DNA from: Candidatus Arthromitus sp. SFB-turkey
GTDB lineage: Bacteria > Bacillota > Clostridia > Clostridiales > Clostridiaceae
Reading direction: 5' to 3'
DNA: 64,000 bases
Assembly: GCF_001655775.1 (NCBI RefSeq)
Contig: NZ_LXFF01000023.1
Span: 56,217 to 120,216 of the forward strand
Each line of letters begins with the position of its first letter. The first letter of the stretch is position 1. The notes beneath the pieces are model-generated. The model did not search any database. It was not told the origin of the DNA and saw nothing but the letters and a program-made list of their open reading frames with translations. Shown here one piece after another: positions 56,507 to 64,000 of this stretch. The position numbers and the translations under genes were made by a program.

Positions 56507-57851
56507 GATAAAAAATAAAATTTTTGTGAGCAATTTTTTATTTATAATATTTGTATTTTTAATTTTAATGATTATAAATAAATTTTATATTCTTGAGAAA
56601 AGACAAGCTTTAAATGAAGTTTATAAAGAAATAAATAATCTTGAACTAGATGAATTATTTAATGTTATTACAGATATTGAAAATAAAACTTTAACAACTA
56701 TTGTATATGTGAAAGATTTTGGAAATGTTGATGTAATAAATGACGAGATAATCAATGCTTTAGAACGTAAAAAAATAAAATTGAATAAATTTTGGATAAC
56801 AGAAGAAGTATTAGAACAATTAAATTACACAAGTGTTAATAAAATTTATGATCAAGAATTAGTTAAATATAAGTTTTATGTTAAAATTCTAAAAAAAGAA
56901 AATTATATTTTTGTAATTGGTTTAGCTTTATCAAGTATTAGTGAAATAATAAGTATAATCAATAAATTTATAATTTTAATAATTATATTTTCAATTATTT
57001 TGAATTGGGTAATTGTTAGGGTGAATTCCTACATGATAATTAAACCATTAAAAAATATAAAGGTATTGTCAAAAGATATTGCTTCTTTGAATTTTAGAAC
57101 TGAAAATATAAAAACAGGAGATGAAATAGAAGATTTAGCAAATAGTGTAAATGATATGAGTAAAAGTTTGGAAAAAGCACATAAAGAGCTTAATACTCAG
57201 AATTTAAAGTTGAAAGAATTATTGTGCAATGTTGCTCATGAGGTTAAAACTCCATTATCCATTATAAAAGTTTATGTTCAGGGAATTGAAGATGGGTTTG
57301 ATGATGGTACATATTTAGATGTTATTCATGATGAAATACATAAAATTGATGGTCTTATAGAAAATTTGTTATTGTGGTTTAAAATTGGACGTGAGGAAAA
57401 TGAAAAAGAAAGAGTAGATTTATTTAAAATTATTAATGAGAATTTACACAAGTACAAATTAGTTTTTGATGAAAATAAATTAAAAGTTGATGTTAATATT
57501 TGTGATGGTTTAGATTATTTTGTTTTTTCAAATAAAGATCATATTAATATGGTTTTTGAAAATTTATTAACTAATGCAATAAAGTATTCAAATGATAAAC
57601 GTATTGAAATTTTTTTAAACAAGGAAAATGAAAAAATTAAATTTAGAATTATAAATGTAATTGATAAAATTGAAGATGATATGGAAAAAATATGGATTCC
57701 ATTTTATGTTTTAGAAAAGTCAAGAGATAAAAATTTTTCAGGAACAGGATTAGGATTACCTATTGTTAAGGAAATTTTAGAAAAATATGAGTTTGAATTT
57801 GGTGTTAAATGCACAGATAATAAGTTTGAATTTTATATTGATTTTAATTAA
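56502..57851 (+). CDS. Sensor histidine kinase, probably starting at ATT
   Basis: About 449 residues. Two membrane segments (residues about 9-30 and 145-165) flank an extracellular sensor of about 115 residues. Then HAMP (IIKPLKNIKVLSKDIA), a HisKA box with the His in VAHEVKTPLS, the N box NLLTNAIKYS and the G box SGTGLGLPIV. GTG 56526 has no ribosome site. An in-frame ATT at 56502, overlapping the regulator stop (ATTAA), follows GGAGGTGG (56488-56495) at six bases and gives KIKNKIFVSNFLFIIF, a normal kinase N-terminus; ATA 56508 is the other option. A glycosidase gene follows directly and may be a target. Confidence 0.88.
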   Translation: MKIKNKIFVSNFLFIIFVFLILMIINKFYILEKRQALNEVYKEINNLELDELFNVITDIENKTLTTIVYVKDFGNVDVINDEIINALERKKIKLNKFWITEEVLEQLNYTSVNKIYDQELVKYKFYVKILKKENYIFVIGLALSSISEIISIINKFIILIIIFSIILNWVIVRVNSYMIIKPLKNIKVLSKDIASLNFRTENIKTGDEIEDLANSVNDMSKSLEKAHKELNTQNLKLKELLCNVAHEVKTPLSIIKVYVQGIEDGFDDGTYLDVIHDEIHKIDGLIENLLLWFKIGREENEKERVDLFKIINENLHKYKLVFDENKLKVDVNICDGLDYFVFSNKDHINMVFENLLTNAIKYSNDKRIEIFLNKENEKIKFRIINVIDKIEDDMEKIWIPFYVLEKSRDKNFSGTGLGLPIVKEILEKYEFEFGVKCTDNKFEFYIDFN

Positions 57852-57921
57852 TGTAAAATATTGGATAAATGTAACATTCATGTAACATAACCTTGATATA
57901 TTTCTATCCGAGGTGAGTTAA

Positions 57922-60213
57922 TTGAAAAAAATTGTTTTATCGTTACTACTAATGTTTAATATGGTATCTTGCGTTAGTGGGACTGTAAGCAAAAAAGTTT
58001 TAAGTAATGCTGATTATGAATATAAAACTGATTTTAATTTTGAGGTTAATCCAGAGAATTTTGATTTAAAAGTTATGTATGACGGAGTAACTGAAAATGT
58101 TTCTGATCCTTTAGAAAAAAGAGAAGTTAGTAATTTTAAAAATGATGGTAAGAAAGCATCGTGGACTTATGAAAAGGAAGGAATAGATGTAAATATTCAA
58201 AAGGAAAAGGAATATTTAGATGTTTCTATAAAATCAAATAAAAGCGATGAAAATAATTTTTCATGGCCGATGGTAAGTGGAGAAGAGTATATTCTTCCTA
58301 TTGGACAAGGAAAATTAATTCCAAATAATGATGAAAATTGGAAAAAATATTTTAATCAAATTGGTGAGATTAAAGGTATTGAAGGATTGTCTATGCAGTT
58401 CTTTGGAGTAAATAAAGAAGAGTATAGCTTGGTTTATGTTATAGAAAATCCTTACAATAATACATTAACTTTTGATACAAAAGATAAAATAAAGTTTTCA
58501 TTTGACCATGAGTTTCCTTCAATAAATGAAGATAAAGAATATGGTTTTAGAATTTATGTAGCTGATAAAGATGTTACGGATATTTCAAAAATTTATAGAA
58601 ATTATTTAATTGAAACGGGGAAATTTAAAACTTTAAAAGAGAAGGAAAAGGAAAACAACAATATAAAGAAACTTTACGGAGCTTCTCATGTTTATTTTTG
58701 GAACAGCGTAGTAATTGGGGAAGACAATATTAAATGGGCAAAACTTAAAAATAATTTTCCAGAAGATTTAAAATCCTGGATACAAAAATTATTAAATGAA
58801 AAAGTTGAAGAAGGAAAAGAGTTAGCAGATGCCTTTGATGAGCTTAATAAAGAAGAATATGTAGCTAAGTATGTGAAAAACAACATTATAAAAGGCATAA
58901 GTGAAGTTGTGCAATTGAGAGAACTTTATAATGAAGAAATTTTTGAAACTAAAGATAAAGAAATTGAAAAGTATTTAGAAAAGGGAATAGACAATTTAAA
59001 TGAAATTGAACTTATATATTTAAACAAAAGATTATTAAAATCAAAACTTTTAGATATGGTTGATCCTGTTGAGAAATGGGGAGATTCTTTAACAGTAGAT
59101 GTCTTAGAAGATATGAAAAATTCAGGACTTTCAAATCTTTGGATTGGTTTTGATGACTGGAGAGCTGGGTTTATAAAACCAGAATTTGTTGATATGGCAA
59201 ATGAGTATGGATATTTAATTGGAACATATGATTCATATCATTCAATTCATAAGCCAGGAGAAGAACAATGGATTACAGCAAAATTTGAAGATGAAACTTT
59301 ATTTGAAAATGCAACAGTTACAAATAAAAAAGGAGAAAAGATTGAAGGATTTAACGGTGTTGGAAGAAAATTAAATCCTACACTAGCTATGCCAAGTGTA
59401 AAAAATAGAGTAAACAAAATTTTAGATACAGGAATAAATTTTAATTCTTGGTTCTTAGATACAGATGGAACTGGAGAGGTTTATGATGATTATTCTAAAG
59501 AACATACTACAACTGAAAAACAGGACATTGAGGGAAGAATTGAAAGAATTAAGTATGTATCTAATGAAAAGAATATGGTAGTTGGTACTGAAGGTGGAAA
59601 TGATTTTATAAATCCTTATGTAGCATTTTCACATGGAATAGAATTAAATCCATTTGCATGGATGGATCCAGATATGAAAAATAAAGAAAGTGAATATTAT
59701 GTTGGAGCTTATTACTCACCAACTGGTGGAGTTGCAAAAATGTTTTCAAAACAAATTCCATTAAAAGAGTATTTTAGAGAAATATTTTTAAGTAGTAAGT
59801 ATAGCATTCCACTTTATAAGTTAGTGTACAATGATTCTGTTATTACAACTTATTGGTGGGGATGGGGAACTTTAAAATTTGTTGATGACATTGAAACAAG
59901 AATGTTATATGAAGTTCTATATAACATGCCTCCACTTTATCACCTTGATAAGGAAGAGTGGGAAAAATATAAAGATACAATAGTAAATCATTCAAAAGTT
60001 TGGAGCGATTTTTCTAAGAAGGTTATAAATAAAGAGATGACAAAGTTTGAAAAATTATCAGATAATGTTCAAATGGCTCAATACGGAGAGGATATTAAAG
60101 TTATAGCTAATTTTTCAGATGAAATTTATGAATATGAAAATAAAAAAATAAAAAGTAAATCATTGTTAATAATTGATGGAGAAAATATATATGAGTATAT
60201 ACCCAAAGCATAA
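57922..60213 (+). CDS. GH101/GH129-related glycosidase lipoprotein
   Basis: 763 residues. Signal with lipobox MVSC near residue 17. A beta-sandwich-like N-terminal half (IGQGKLIPNNDENW) is followed by a TIM-barrel-like part: LSNLWIGFDDWRAGF, FNSWFLDTDGTGEVYDDYS and MVVGTEGGNDF contain the acidic residues expected of a retaining glycosidase. The pattern recalls the proteins grouped as GH101-related/GH129, which act on alpha-linked GalNAc. If so, mucin or other O-glycans would be the substrate. TTG behind GAGGTGAG, 70 bases after the histidine kinase. Family call moderate; that it is a secreted glycosidase is more secure. Confidence 0.65.
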   Translation: MKKIVLSLLLMFNMVSCVSGTVSKKVLSNADYEYKTDFNFEVNPENFDLKVMYDGVTENVSDPLEKREVSNFKNDGKKASWTYEKEGIDVNIQKEKEYLDVSIKSNKSDENNFSWPMVSGEEYILPIGQGKLIPNNDENWKKYFNQIGEIKGIEGLSMQFFGVNKEEYSLVYVIENPYNNTLTFDTKDKIKFSFDHEFPSINEDKEYGFRIYVADKDVTDISKIYRNYLIETGKFKTLKEKEKENNNIKKLYGASHVYFWNSVVIGEDNIKWAKLKNNFPEDLKSWIQKLLNEKVEEGKELADAFDELNKEEYVAKYVKNNIIKGISEVVQLRELYNEEIFETKDKEIEKYLEKGIDNLNEIELIYLNKRLLKSKLLDMVDPVEKWGDSLTVDVLEDMKNSGLSNLWIGFDDWRAGFIKPEFVDMANEYGYLIGTYDSYHSIHKPGEEQWITAKFEDETLFENATVTNKKGEKIEGFNGVGRKLNPTLAMPSVKNRVNKILDTGINFNSWFLDTDGTGEVYDDYSKEHTTTEKQDIEGRIERIKYVSNEKNMVVGTEGGNDFINPYVAFSHGIELNPFAWMDPDMKNKESEYYVGAYYSPTGGVAKMFSKQIPLKEYFREIFLSSKYSIPLYKLVYNDSVITTYWWGWGTLKFVDDIETRMLYEVLYNMPPLYHLDKEEWEKYKDTIVNHSKVWSDFSKKVINKEMTKFEKLSDNVQMAQYGEDIKVIANFSDEIYEYENKKIKSKSLLIIDGENIYEYIPKA

Positions 60214-60305
60214 TTTTTTTATTGTATTTTAAATTTATTTTTATTAAAATGAATAGTAAATGTTGTTTAAACATATTAAGGAAATGTTATTTTAAAGGAG
60301 AGCTT

Positions 60306-60992
60306 ATGAGTAACCAATCAGTTGTAAGAGTCAAAAATTTTCAGGCAGATTATGATTTTAGAATTTGTAATTTAAGTGTGAGTGTGTATTGTGTTGGAAA
60401 CGGTAAGATAGTTTTAGATATTTTAAATAAACAAACAAAAGAACTAGTATTTGAAAATATAGAAATTAAAGATGGGACTCAATCAATTCAATGTGATTTA
60501 GATAATGGAGTTTATAATTTTAAAATTTACGAAGTTTTATCTCAAGAAGATAATTCAGAAAGATATTTATTATATGAAACAAATTTTACTTATAGCAATC
60601 CGTATGATCCTAAAGAAGGAGAATTGATAATAAAAAATATAAAGTATAAAGGAGATGAATACGCACTTAGATATTATTATAAAATTACAAATATTGTAGA
60701 AGATGAAAATGATAAAAATGTATCTTACGGAGAAATGGTTGGATATGATAAGTTTGATATATTAAAAAGTATAAATGAGTCTTATGAAGTTAAAATAACT
60801 TTTTTAGATGATGATAGTAAAGAAGTTTTTTTGGAGTTTAAGGATGAAGAAGAAGGGTTTGTTTATTTTCTATTTCATAGAGATAAAAGAATGCTTTTGA
60901 AAGATGAGGAGAAAGTTGAACAAATAAATTACGATAGATATTTTGAATTAATGCAACATGAGTGCAGTTATTTGACAACAAATTATAGATAA
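60306..60992 (+). CDS. Unrecognised acidic protein
   Basis: 228 residues from ATG 60306 behind AAAGGAGAG; the open frame to 60222 lacks a ribosome site. No signal peptide or membrane segment. Two beta-rich modules seem present: residues 1-100 (SVVRVKNFQADYDFRICNL..LVFENIEIKDG) read like a carbohydrate-binding or fibronectin-like sandwich; residues 115-210 (IKNIKYKGDEYALRYYYKI, GEMVGYDKFDILKSI) another. No family name can be supported. It follows the glycosidase gene at 92 bases and is closed by a terminator. Confidence 0.6.
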   Translation: MSNQSVVRVKNFQADYDFRICNLSVSVYCVGNGKIVLDILNKQTKELVFENIEIKDGTQSIQCDLDNGVYNFKIYEVLSQEDNSERYLLYETNFTYSNPYDPKEGELIIKNIKYKGDEYALRYYYKITNIVEDENDKNVSYGEMVGYDKFDILKSINESYEVKITFLDDDSKEVFLEFKDEEEGFVYFLFHRDKRMLLKDEEKVEQINYDRYFELMQHECSYLTTNYR

Positions 60993-60995
60993 ATT

Positions 60996-61030
60996 AAAAA
61001 ACCATCTCAAGAAATTGAGATGGTTTTTGT
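60996..61030 (+). terminator. Terminator
   Basis: 14-base perfect inverted repeat (AAAAACCATCTCAA, 60997-61010, with TTGAGATGGTTTTT, 61015-61028) with a four-base GAAA loop. Confidence 0.93.
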
Positions 61031-61111
61031 TTGGTTAAGTATGTTAATATTTTTATTATTTGAAAATAAGGTACTAGATTATTGTTTTATAATTGAGAAA
61101 TTATTATTCAT

Positions 61112-61879
61112 TTAGTTTTGAGTTAAGTATCTAGGAAATAAAATATTATTTTCAATTTGAGTGTGAGCTAATATATGATCTTGTAATTTGTGAAGTTCAC
61201 TGTATACTTTTTTAACAGTTTCACAAGAGTTTTCTGGAACAGAATAGTTATTTGTTAAAGATGCTAATTCTTTAAGTGTTGGACCTATTATGAAATGTTC
61301 ATCAACTGCTTCTGTTATTGTTTCAATCATAGTTTTATATTCTTCACTTTCTTTTGAAAGTTCCCCATTATTAAATTTAATCATTGCTTTAAATATGTTT
61401 TCCTCTTCTAAAATTAAGTGTCCTTCAAAAATATCTTTTATTTTGCAGAAAAGCTCATGAATTTTCCAAAATAGTTGTTTGTGGTGTTTTATATGAGCTC
61501 GCATAATTTTTAATATTAGTGCATTTATTTCAGGCATAGTTTTTCTTAATCCTTCATGAAAATGATTTATTACGAAATCTATAACTTCTTCTGAACTTTT
61601 GTTTATAAAATCTGTGGATTTAACAACTTCATCACTATTAGATGATTTAAATTCACAGGCTTTTTGTATATCATGTATGAGTTCGTTTACTATATTTTGA
61701 TTGTCAATGTTCAATTCTTTTAACGTATCTTTTAAAACCTTTCTACCATTACAACAATAGTCGATATTGTATTTATCAAAAAAAGTTTTTGTACTAGGAA
61801 ATTTATTTAAAATGTCTCCAACTTTTTCATTTAAAATTTTAAAATTATTAAAATCATTATTTATATTAATTATTTTCAA
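61112..61879 (-). CDS. scdA: Iron-sulfur cluster repair protein ScdA/YtfE (RIC family)
   Basis: Di-iron protein repairing Fe-S clusters after nitric oxide or oxidative damage. 255 residues. The N-terminal ScdA_N domain carries the adjacent Cys pair (YNIDYCCNG, residue about 38). The hemerythrin-like helical bundle has His/Glu ligands in INHFHEGLR, RAHIKHHKQLFWK, GHLILEEENIF, EAVDEHF and LQDHILAHTQIENNILFPR. ATG with AAAGGATG ahead. Monocistronic. Confidence 0.93.
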   Translation of the reverse strand: MKIININNDFNNFKILNEKVGDILNKFPSTKTFFDKYNIDYCCNGRKVLKDTLKELNIDNQNIVNELIHDIQKACEFKSSNSDEVVKSTDFINKSSEEVIDFVINHFHEGLRKTMPEINALILKIMRAHIKHHKQLFWKIHELFCKIKDIFEGHLILEEENIFKAMIKFNNGELSKESEEYKTMIETITEAVDEHFIIGPTLKELASLTNNYSVPENSCETVKKVYSELHKLQDHILAHTQIENNILFPRYLTQN

Positions 61880-61950
61880 AATAACACATCCTTTTATAAT
61901 AAATAAAATTATTTTTATAGTATTATTTTATAATATTTTTATTCTAATTT

Positions 61951-61990
61951 AAACAAAAACCGATATATCCAAATTTTAGATATATCGGTA
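61951..61990 (-). promoter_or_regulatory. Hairpin or operator upstream of scdA
   Basis: 11-base arms ACCGATATATC (61959-61969) and GATATATCGGT (61979-61989) with a nine-base loop. On the minus strand it is followed by TTTTTGTTT, so it can be a terminator in the scdA leader. TTGTTT there, 18 bases from TATAAA, may also be the scdA promoter, making the palindrome an operator next to it. Confidence 0.45.
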
Positions 61991-62043
61991 TAAATAGGGA
62001 AAATGGAGTGTTATATTATGATTAAGTTATTGTAATTTTAAAG

Positions 62044-62057
62044 TGTACCTTTGTACA
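62044..62057. promoter_or_regulatory. Small dyad between scdA and the M23 gene
   Basis: TGTAC, four bases, GTACA, a perfect dyad in the 282-base gap between two divergent genes. Apart from this and the hairpin at 61959-61989 I see nothing definite in the gap. Confidence 0.25.
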
Positions 62058-62161
62058 TTAATTATATCGATTTAATTTATAAAAAATTTATAGTTAGAAA
62101 TAAAAAAATATATTTGGGGACATACTGAAGAATTATAAATAAATTTTATGAGGTCTTTTGT

Positions 62162-63439
62162 ATGTTCAAATTTAAGAAATTAATATCGATGTTTGTATTG
62201 TTTTTAATATGTTGTAATTTAATTAGTGCAAAAGAAACAGAATTTAAGGAAGAAATATATAAAAATAATGAAAAAATAAGAGAATTAAATGAATCTGAAA
62301 TTCAGATTAATGAAGAAATAGCAAATTTAGAAAGACAACTTCTTAATATAGCTGAAGAAATTAATTCAAAGCAAAATATTATAGATGATTACACAAAAAC
62401 CATAGAGGAATATGAAAATAAAATACATGATTTAAACAAAAATATAGAAACTTTAAATGGAGAAATATCATCAATAGAGGCAGAAGTTTCTAAAAATATA
62501 GATGAAATAAATATGCTTGAAGAAGAAGTGGAGAAGTTTAAAGATGTAATAAGTAAGCGTTTGAGAAATTTATATATGCACATAGATACATACAATCCAC
62601 TTATTAAAATTTTTTATACTTCAGAAAATGTTTTAGATTTAAATGATAAAATTGTTAATATTAGTAAATTTATTGAATTGGATAAAAGTATTATTGAGAA
62701 AGTTTTGAAAAATATTGATGATATTAAAGTTAAAAATGAAAATATAGAATTTTTAAAAAAGTTGATTCAAGATAAAATGAAATTAATTAATGAAAAGATT
62801 AGTGAAAATGATGAAAATTTAAGTTTGTTGGAAATTCAGAAAGAATTGAAGCAAAAAGAAGTAGATGAAATAAATCAATTAAGTAACGAATTAAAAACTC
62901 AATATGATAATTTATCAGATGAAAAGAAAATGATTCAAGAGGAAATTGTAAAGATTTATCAAGATAATCATAAACTTCAAGAAGAAATTAAGAAATATTT
63001 AGAAAAATTAAACGAAGATAATAAATCTGTAAATTCAAAAGTAAATTATGGAAAATATTTAAAACCAGCTCAAGGTAAAATAACTTCAAAATATGGAAAA
63101 AGAACACATCCGATTACAGGGAAAGAAAGTTTTCATACAGGTATAGATATAGCAGGAAGTACTGGAAATAATATAATTGCTTCTTTGAGTGGAAAAGTTG
63201 TTAGTTCTGGATGGTATAACAGTGTTTATGGAAATGTTATTATAATAAATCATGGAAATAATATACAAACTTTTTATGCTCATTTAGATAAAACTTTAGT
63301 TAAGAAAGGTCAAGATGTTAAAGCAGGAGATGTTGTTGGAAAAATGGGAAGCACAGGTTTAAGTACAGGACCTCATTTACATTTTGAAATACGTATAAAT
63401 GGTGAACATGTTGATCCTTTAAAAAGAATTAAGCCTTAG
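62162..63439 (+). CDS. M23 peptidase with N-terminal coiled coil (EnvC/PcsB-like murein hydrolase)
   Basis: Secreted wall endopeptidase, 425 residues. Signal peptide at residues 8-24 (FVLFLICCNLISA). Residues about 28-285 are almost unbroken coiled coil, as in cell-division hydrolases regulated by FtsEX. The C-terminal LytM/M23 domain has GKRTHPITGKESFHTGIDIA with the His and Asp zinc ligands, FYAHLDK, and the HxH motif in GPHLHFEI. ATG preceded by a weak GAGG. Alone in its unit; no ftsE or ftsX in view. Confidence 0.9.
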   Translation: MFKFKKLISMFVLFLICCNLISAKETEFKEEIYKNNEKIRELNESEIQINEEIANLERQLLNIAEEINSKQNIIDDYTKTIEEYENKIHDLNKNIETLNGEISSIEAEVSKNIDEINMLEEEVEKFKDVISKRLRNLYMHIDTYNPLIKIFYTSENVLDLNDKIVNISKFIELDKSIIEKVLKNIDDIKVKNENIEFLKKLIQDKMKLINEKISENDENLSLLEIQKELKQKEVDEINQLSNELKTQYDNLSDEKKMIQEEIVKIYQDNHKLQEEIKKYLEKLNEDNKSVNSKVNYGKYLKPAQGKITSKYGKRTHPITGKESFHTGIDIAGSTGNNIIASLSGKVVSSGWYNSVYGNVIIINHGNNIQTFYAHLDKTLVKKGQDVKAGDVVGKMGSTGLSTGPHLHFEIRINGEHVDPLKRIKP

Positions 63440-63713
63440 CAAAAATTAAAAATTATTTTAAAATTTACTTGTAATTGATTTAGAAAAAATATGTATATAA
63501 AGTTATTACTTATGAAATAAATAAACAATGTGAACTTTGGTTCGTATGTAATATATAGGATAAATTTTTTTGAAGATTTATTTTAAAAAAATTTTATAAT
63601 AAAATTGTTTTAAATTATAAATTAATGAGCATCATTAAATAGTAAGACTAAATTTGTATATTTAAAATTAATAGTAACATATAATGTACAACAGTAAGAA
63701 GGGAGTGGTATAT
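63440..63713. other. AT-rich gap of 274 bases
   Basis: No open frame, hairpin terminator or known RNA is seen here. TAATGTAC near 63682 could hold a -10 element for the next gene. Nothing else can be supported. Confidence 0.5.
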
Positions 63714-64000
63714 TTGGTATTAGTTAGAGTAGTTTATGAAGGACAAGAAAAAATAATAGATGAATTGAAATCAATGTTAGAAGATATGCAAATAAAAAAA
63801 TCTTCCTTAAAAATTTTAGAAAAAGGTTATTCAGGCGGTAGTTTTATAGATGTTGTTTGTGACCCTTCACAATATACTGATAAATTGAAAAATAAAATAT
63901 TTAATGTTATCAGTCAGAGTATATATAAATTTATAATAAAGATTTTTATTGATAAAGAAATAAATTATTTTTTTGATAATTCGTATTTTTTTATTAAATA
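63714..64000 (+). CDS. Possible YtxC-like sporulation protein, N-terminal part (cut by right edge)
   Basis: An open frame runs from TTG 63714, behind AAGGGAGTGG, to the end of the window: 95 codons without a stop. It reads LVLVRVVYEGQEKIIDEL, later GYSGGSFIDVVC and IYKFIIKIFIDKEINYFFDN. The stretch with a small beta domain followed by a helix ending in YFFD recalls the N-terminal part of YtxC, a conserved sporulation protein of unknown function. Resemblance is weak. That it is a gene start is well supported; the name is a guess. Confidence 0.5.
   Translation, partial: MVLVRVVYEGQEKIIDELKSMLEDMQIKKSSLKILEKGYSGGSFIDVVCDPSQYTDKLKNKIFNVISQSIYKFIIKIFIDKEINYFFDNSYFFIK

Noticed and set aside
56526..57851. 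Histidine kinase starting at GTG 56526
   Set aside because: No ribosome site ahead, and it would remove the basic residues before the first membrane helix; the ATT at 56502 fits better.

Overview
This is a very AT-rich window (roughly a quarter G+C by eye) from a low-GC, endospore-forming Firmicute of the class Clostridia. Several things point that way: a min-rodA-spoIVFB-rplU-prp-rpmA-obg-nadD-yqeK block in clostridial order, a dipicolinate synthase subunit, a CIRCE-controlled groESL operon, many TTG/GTG starts behind strong GGAGG ribosome sites, and back-to-back intrinsic terminators. The strong base skew and reliance on an oligopeptide transporter would suit a reduced host-associated clostridium of the segmented-filamentous-bacteria type. 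That assignment is an inference, and I cannot prove a genus from this window.

Layout. 1-5 kb: cell shape and division (PBP2 C-terminus, MinC/D/E, RodA/FtsW) and the SpoIVFB intramembrane protease. 5.2-9.8 kb: an L21-leader-controlled ribosomal and GTPase operon (L21, Prp, L27, Obg) running into NadD, YqeK and an RluA-type pseudouridine synthase. 9.8-11.5 kb: a D,D-carboxypeptidase and a frameshifted comEA. 11.5-15.9 kb: a complete selenocysteine operon, selD-selA-selB, in which selD itself is read through an in-frame UGA. 16-19.6 kb: a queuosine-precursor-type transporter, two unrecognised proteins (one resembling an ABC ATPase that has lost its Walker A) and a secreted M28 peptidase. 19.8-24.5 kb: cyclophilin, ThrRS and GroESL. 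24.6-26.7 kb: a soluble chemoreceptor, a type IV pilin-like protein and its A24 peptidase. 26.8-34.7 kb: an opp operon (B, C, D, F and two tandem oppA genes) behind a long leader ending in a terminator. 34.7-36.7 kb on the minus strand: thyA, folA and dpaB.

36.9-52.3 kb is the most unusual part. It holds an FGGY-kinase-like protein and an aldo/keto-reductase-like protein that both lack expected catalytic residues. It also holds a 1304-residue SF1-helicase-plus-nuclease-like protein with altered Walker motifs, and a 1499-residue FHA/FtsK protein of the EssC (type VII secretion) kind paired with an EsaB/YukD ubiquitin-fold protein. A secreted propeller-like protein with a DUF4214-like C-terminus follows. 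No WXG100 substrate, EssA or EssB lies beside EssC.

52.4-64 kb: a cytidylate-kinase-like protein, a class A beta-lactamase lipoprotein with higher GC than its neighbours, a secreted NAGPA-type phosphodiester glycosidase, a two-component system, a GH101/GH129-related lipoprotein glycosidase, an iron-centre repair hemerythrin protein (ScdA), an M23 murein hydrolase with coiled coils, and the start of a possible YtxC sporulation protein cut by the right edge. I saw no tRNA, rRNA, CRISPR array or insertion sequence.
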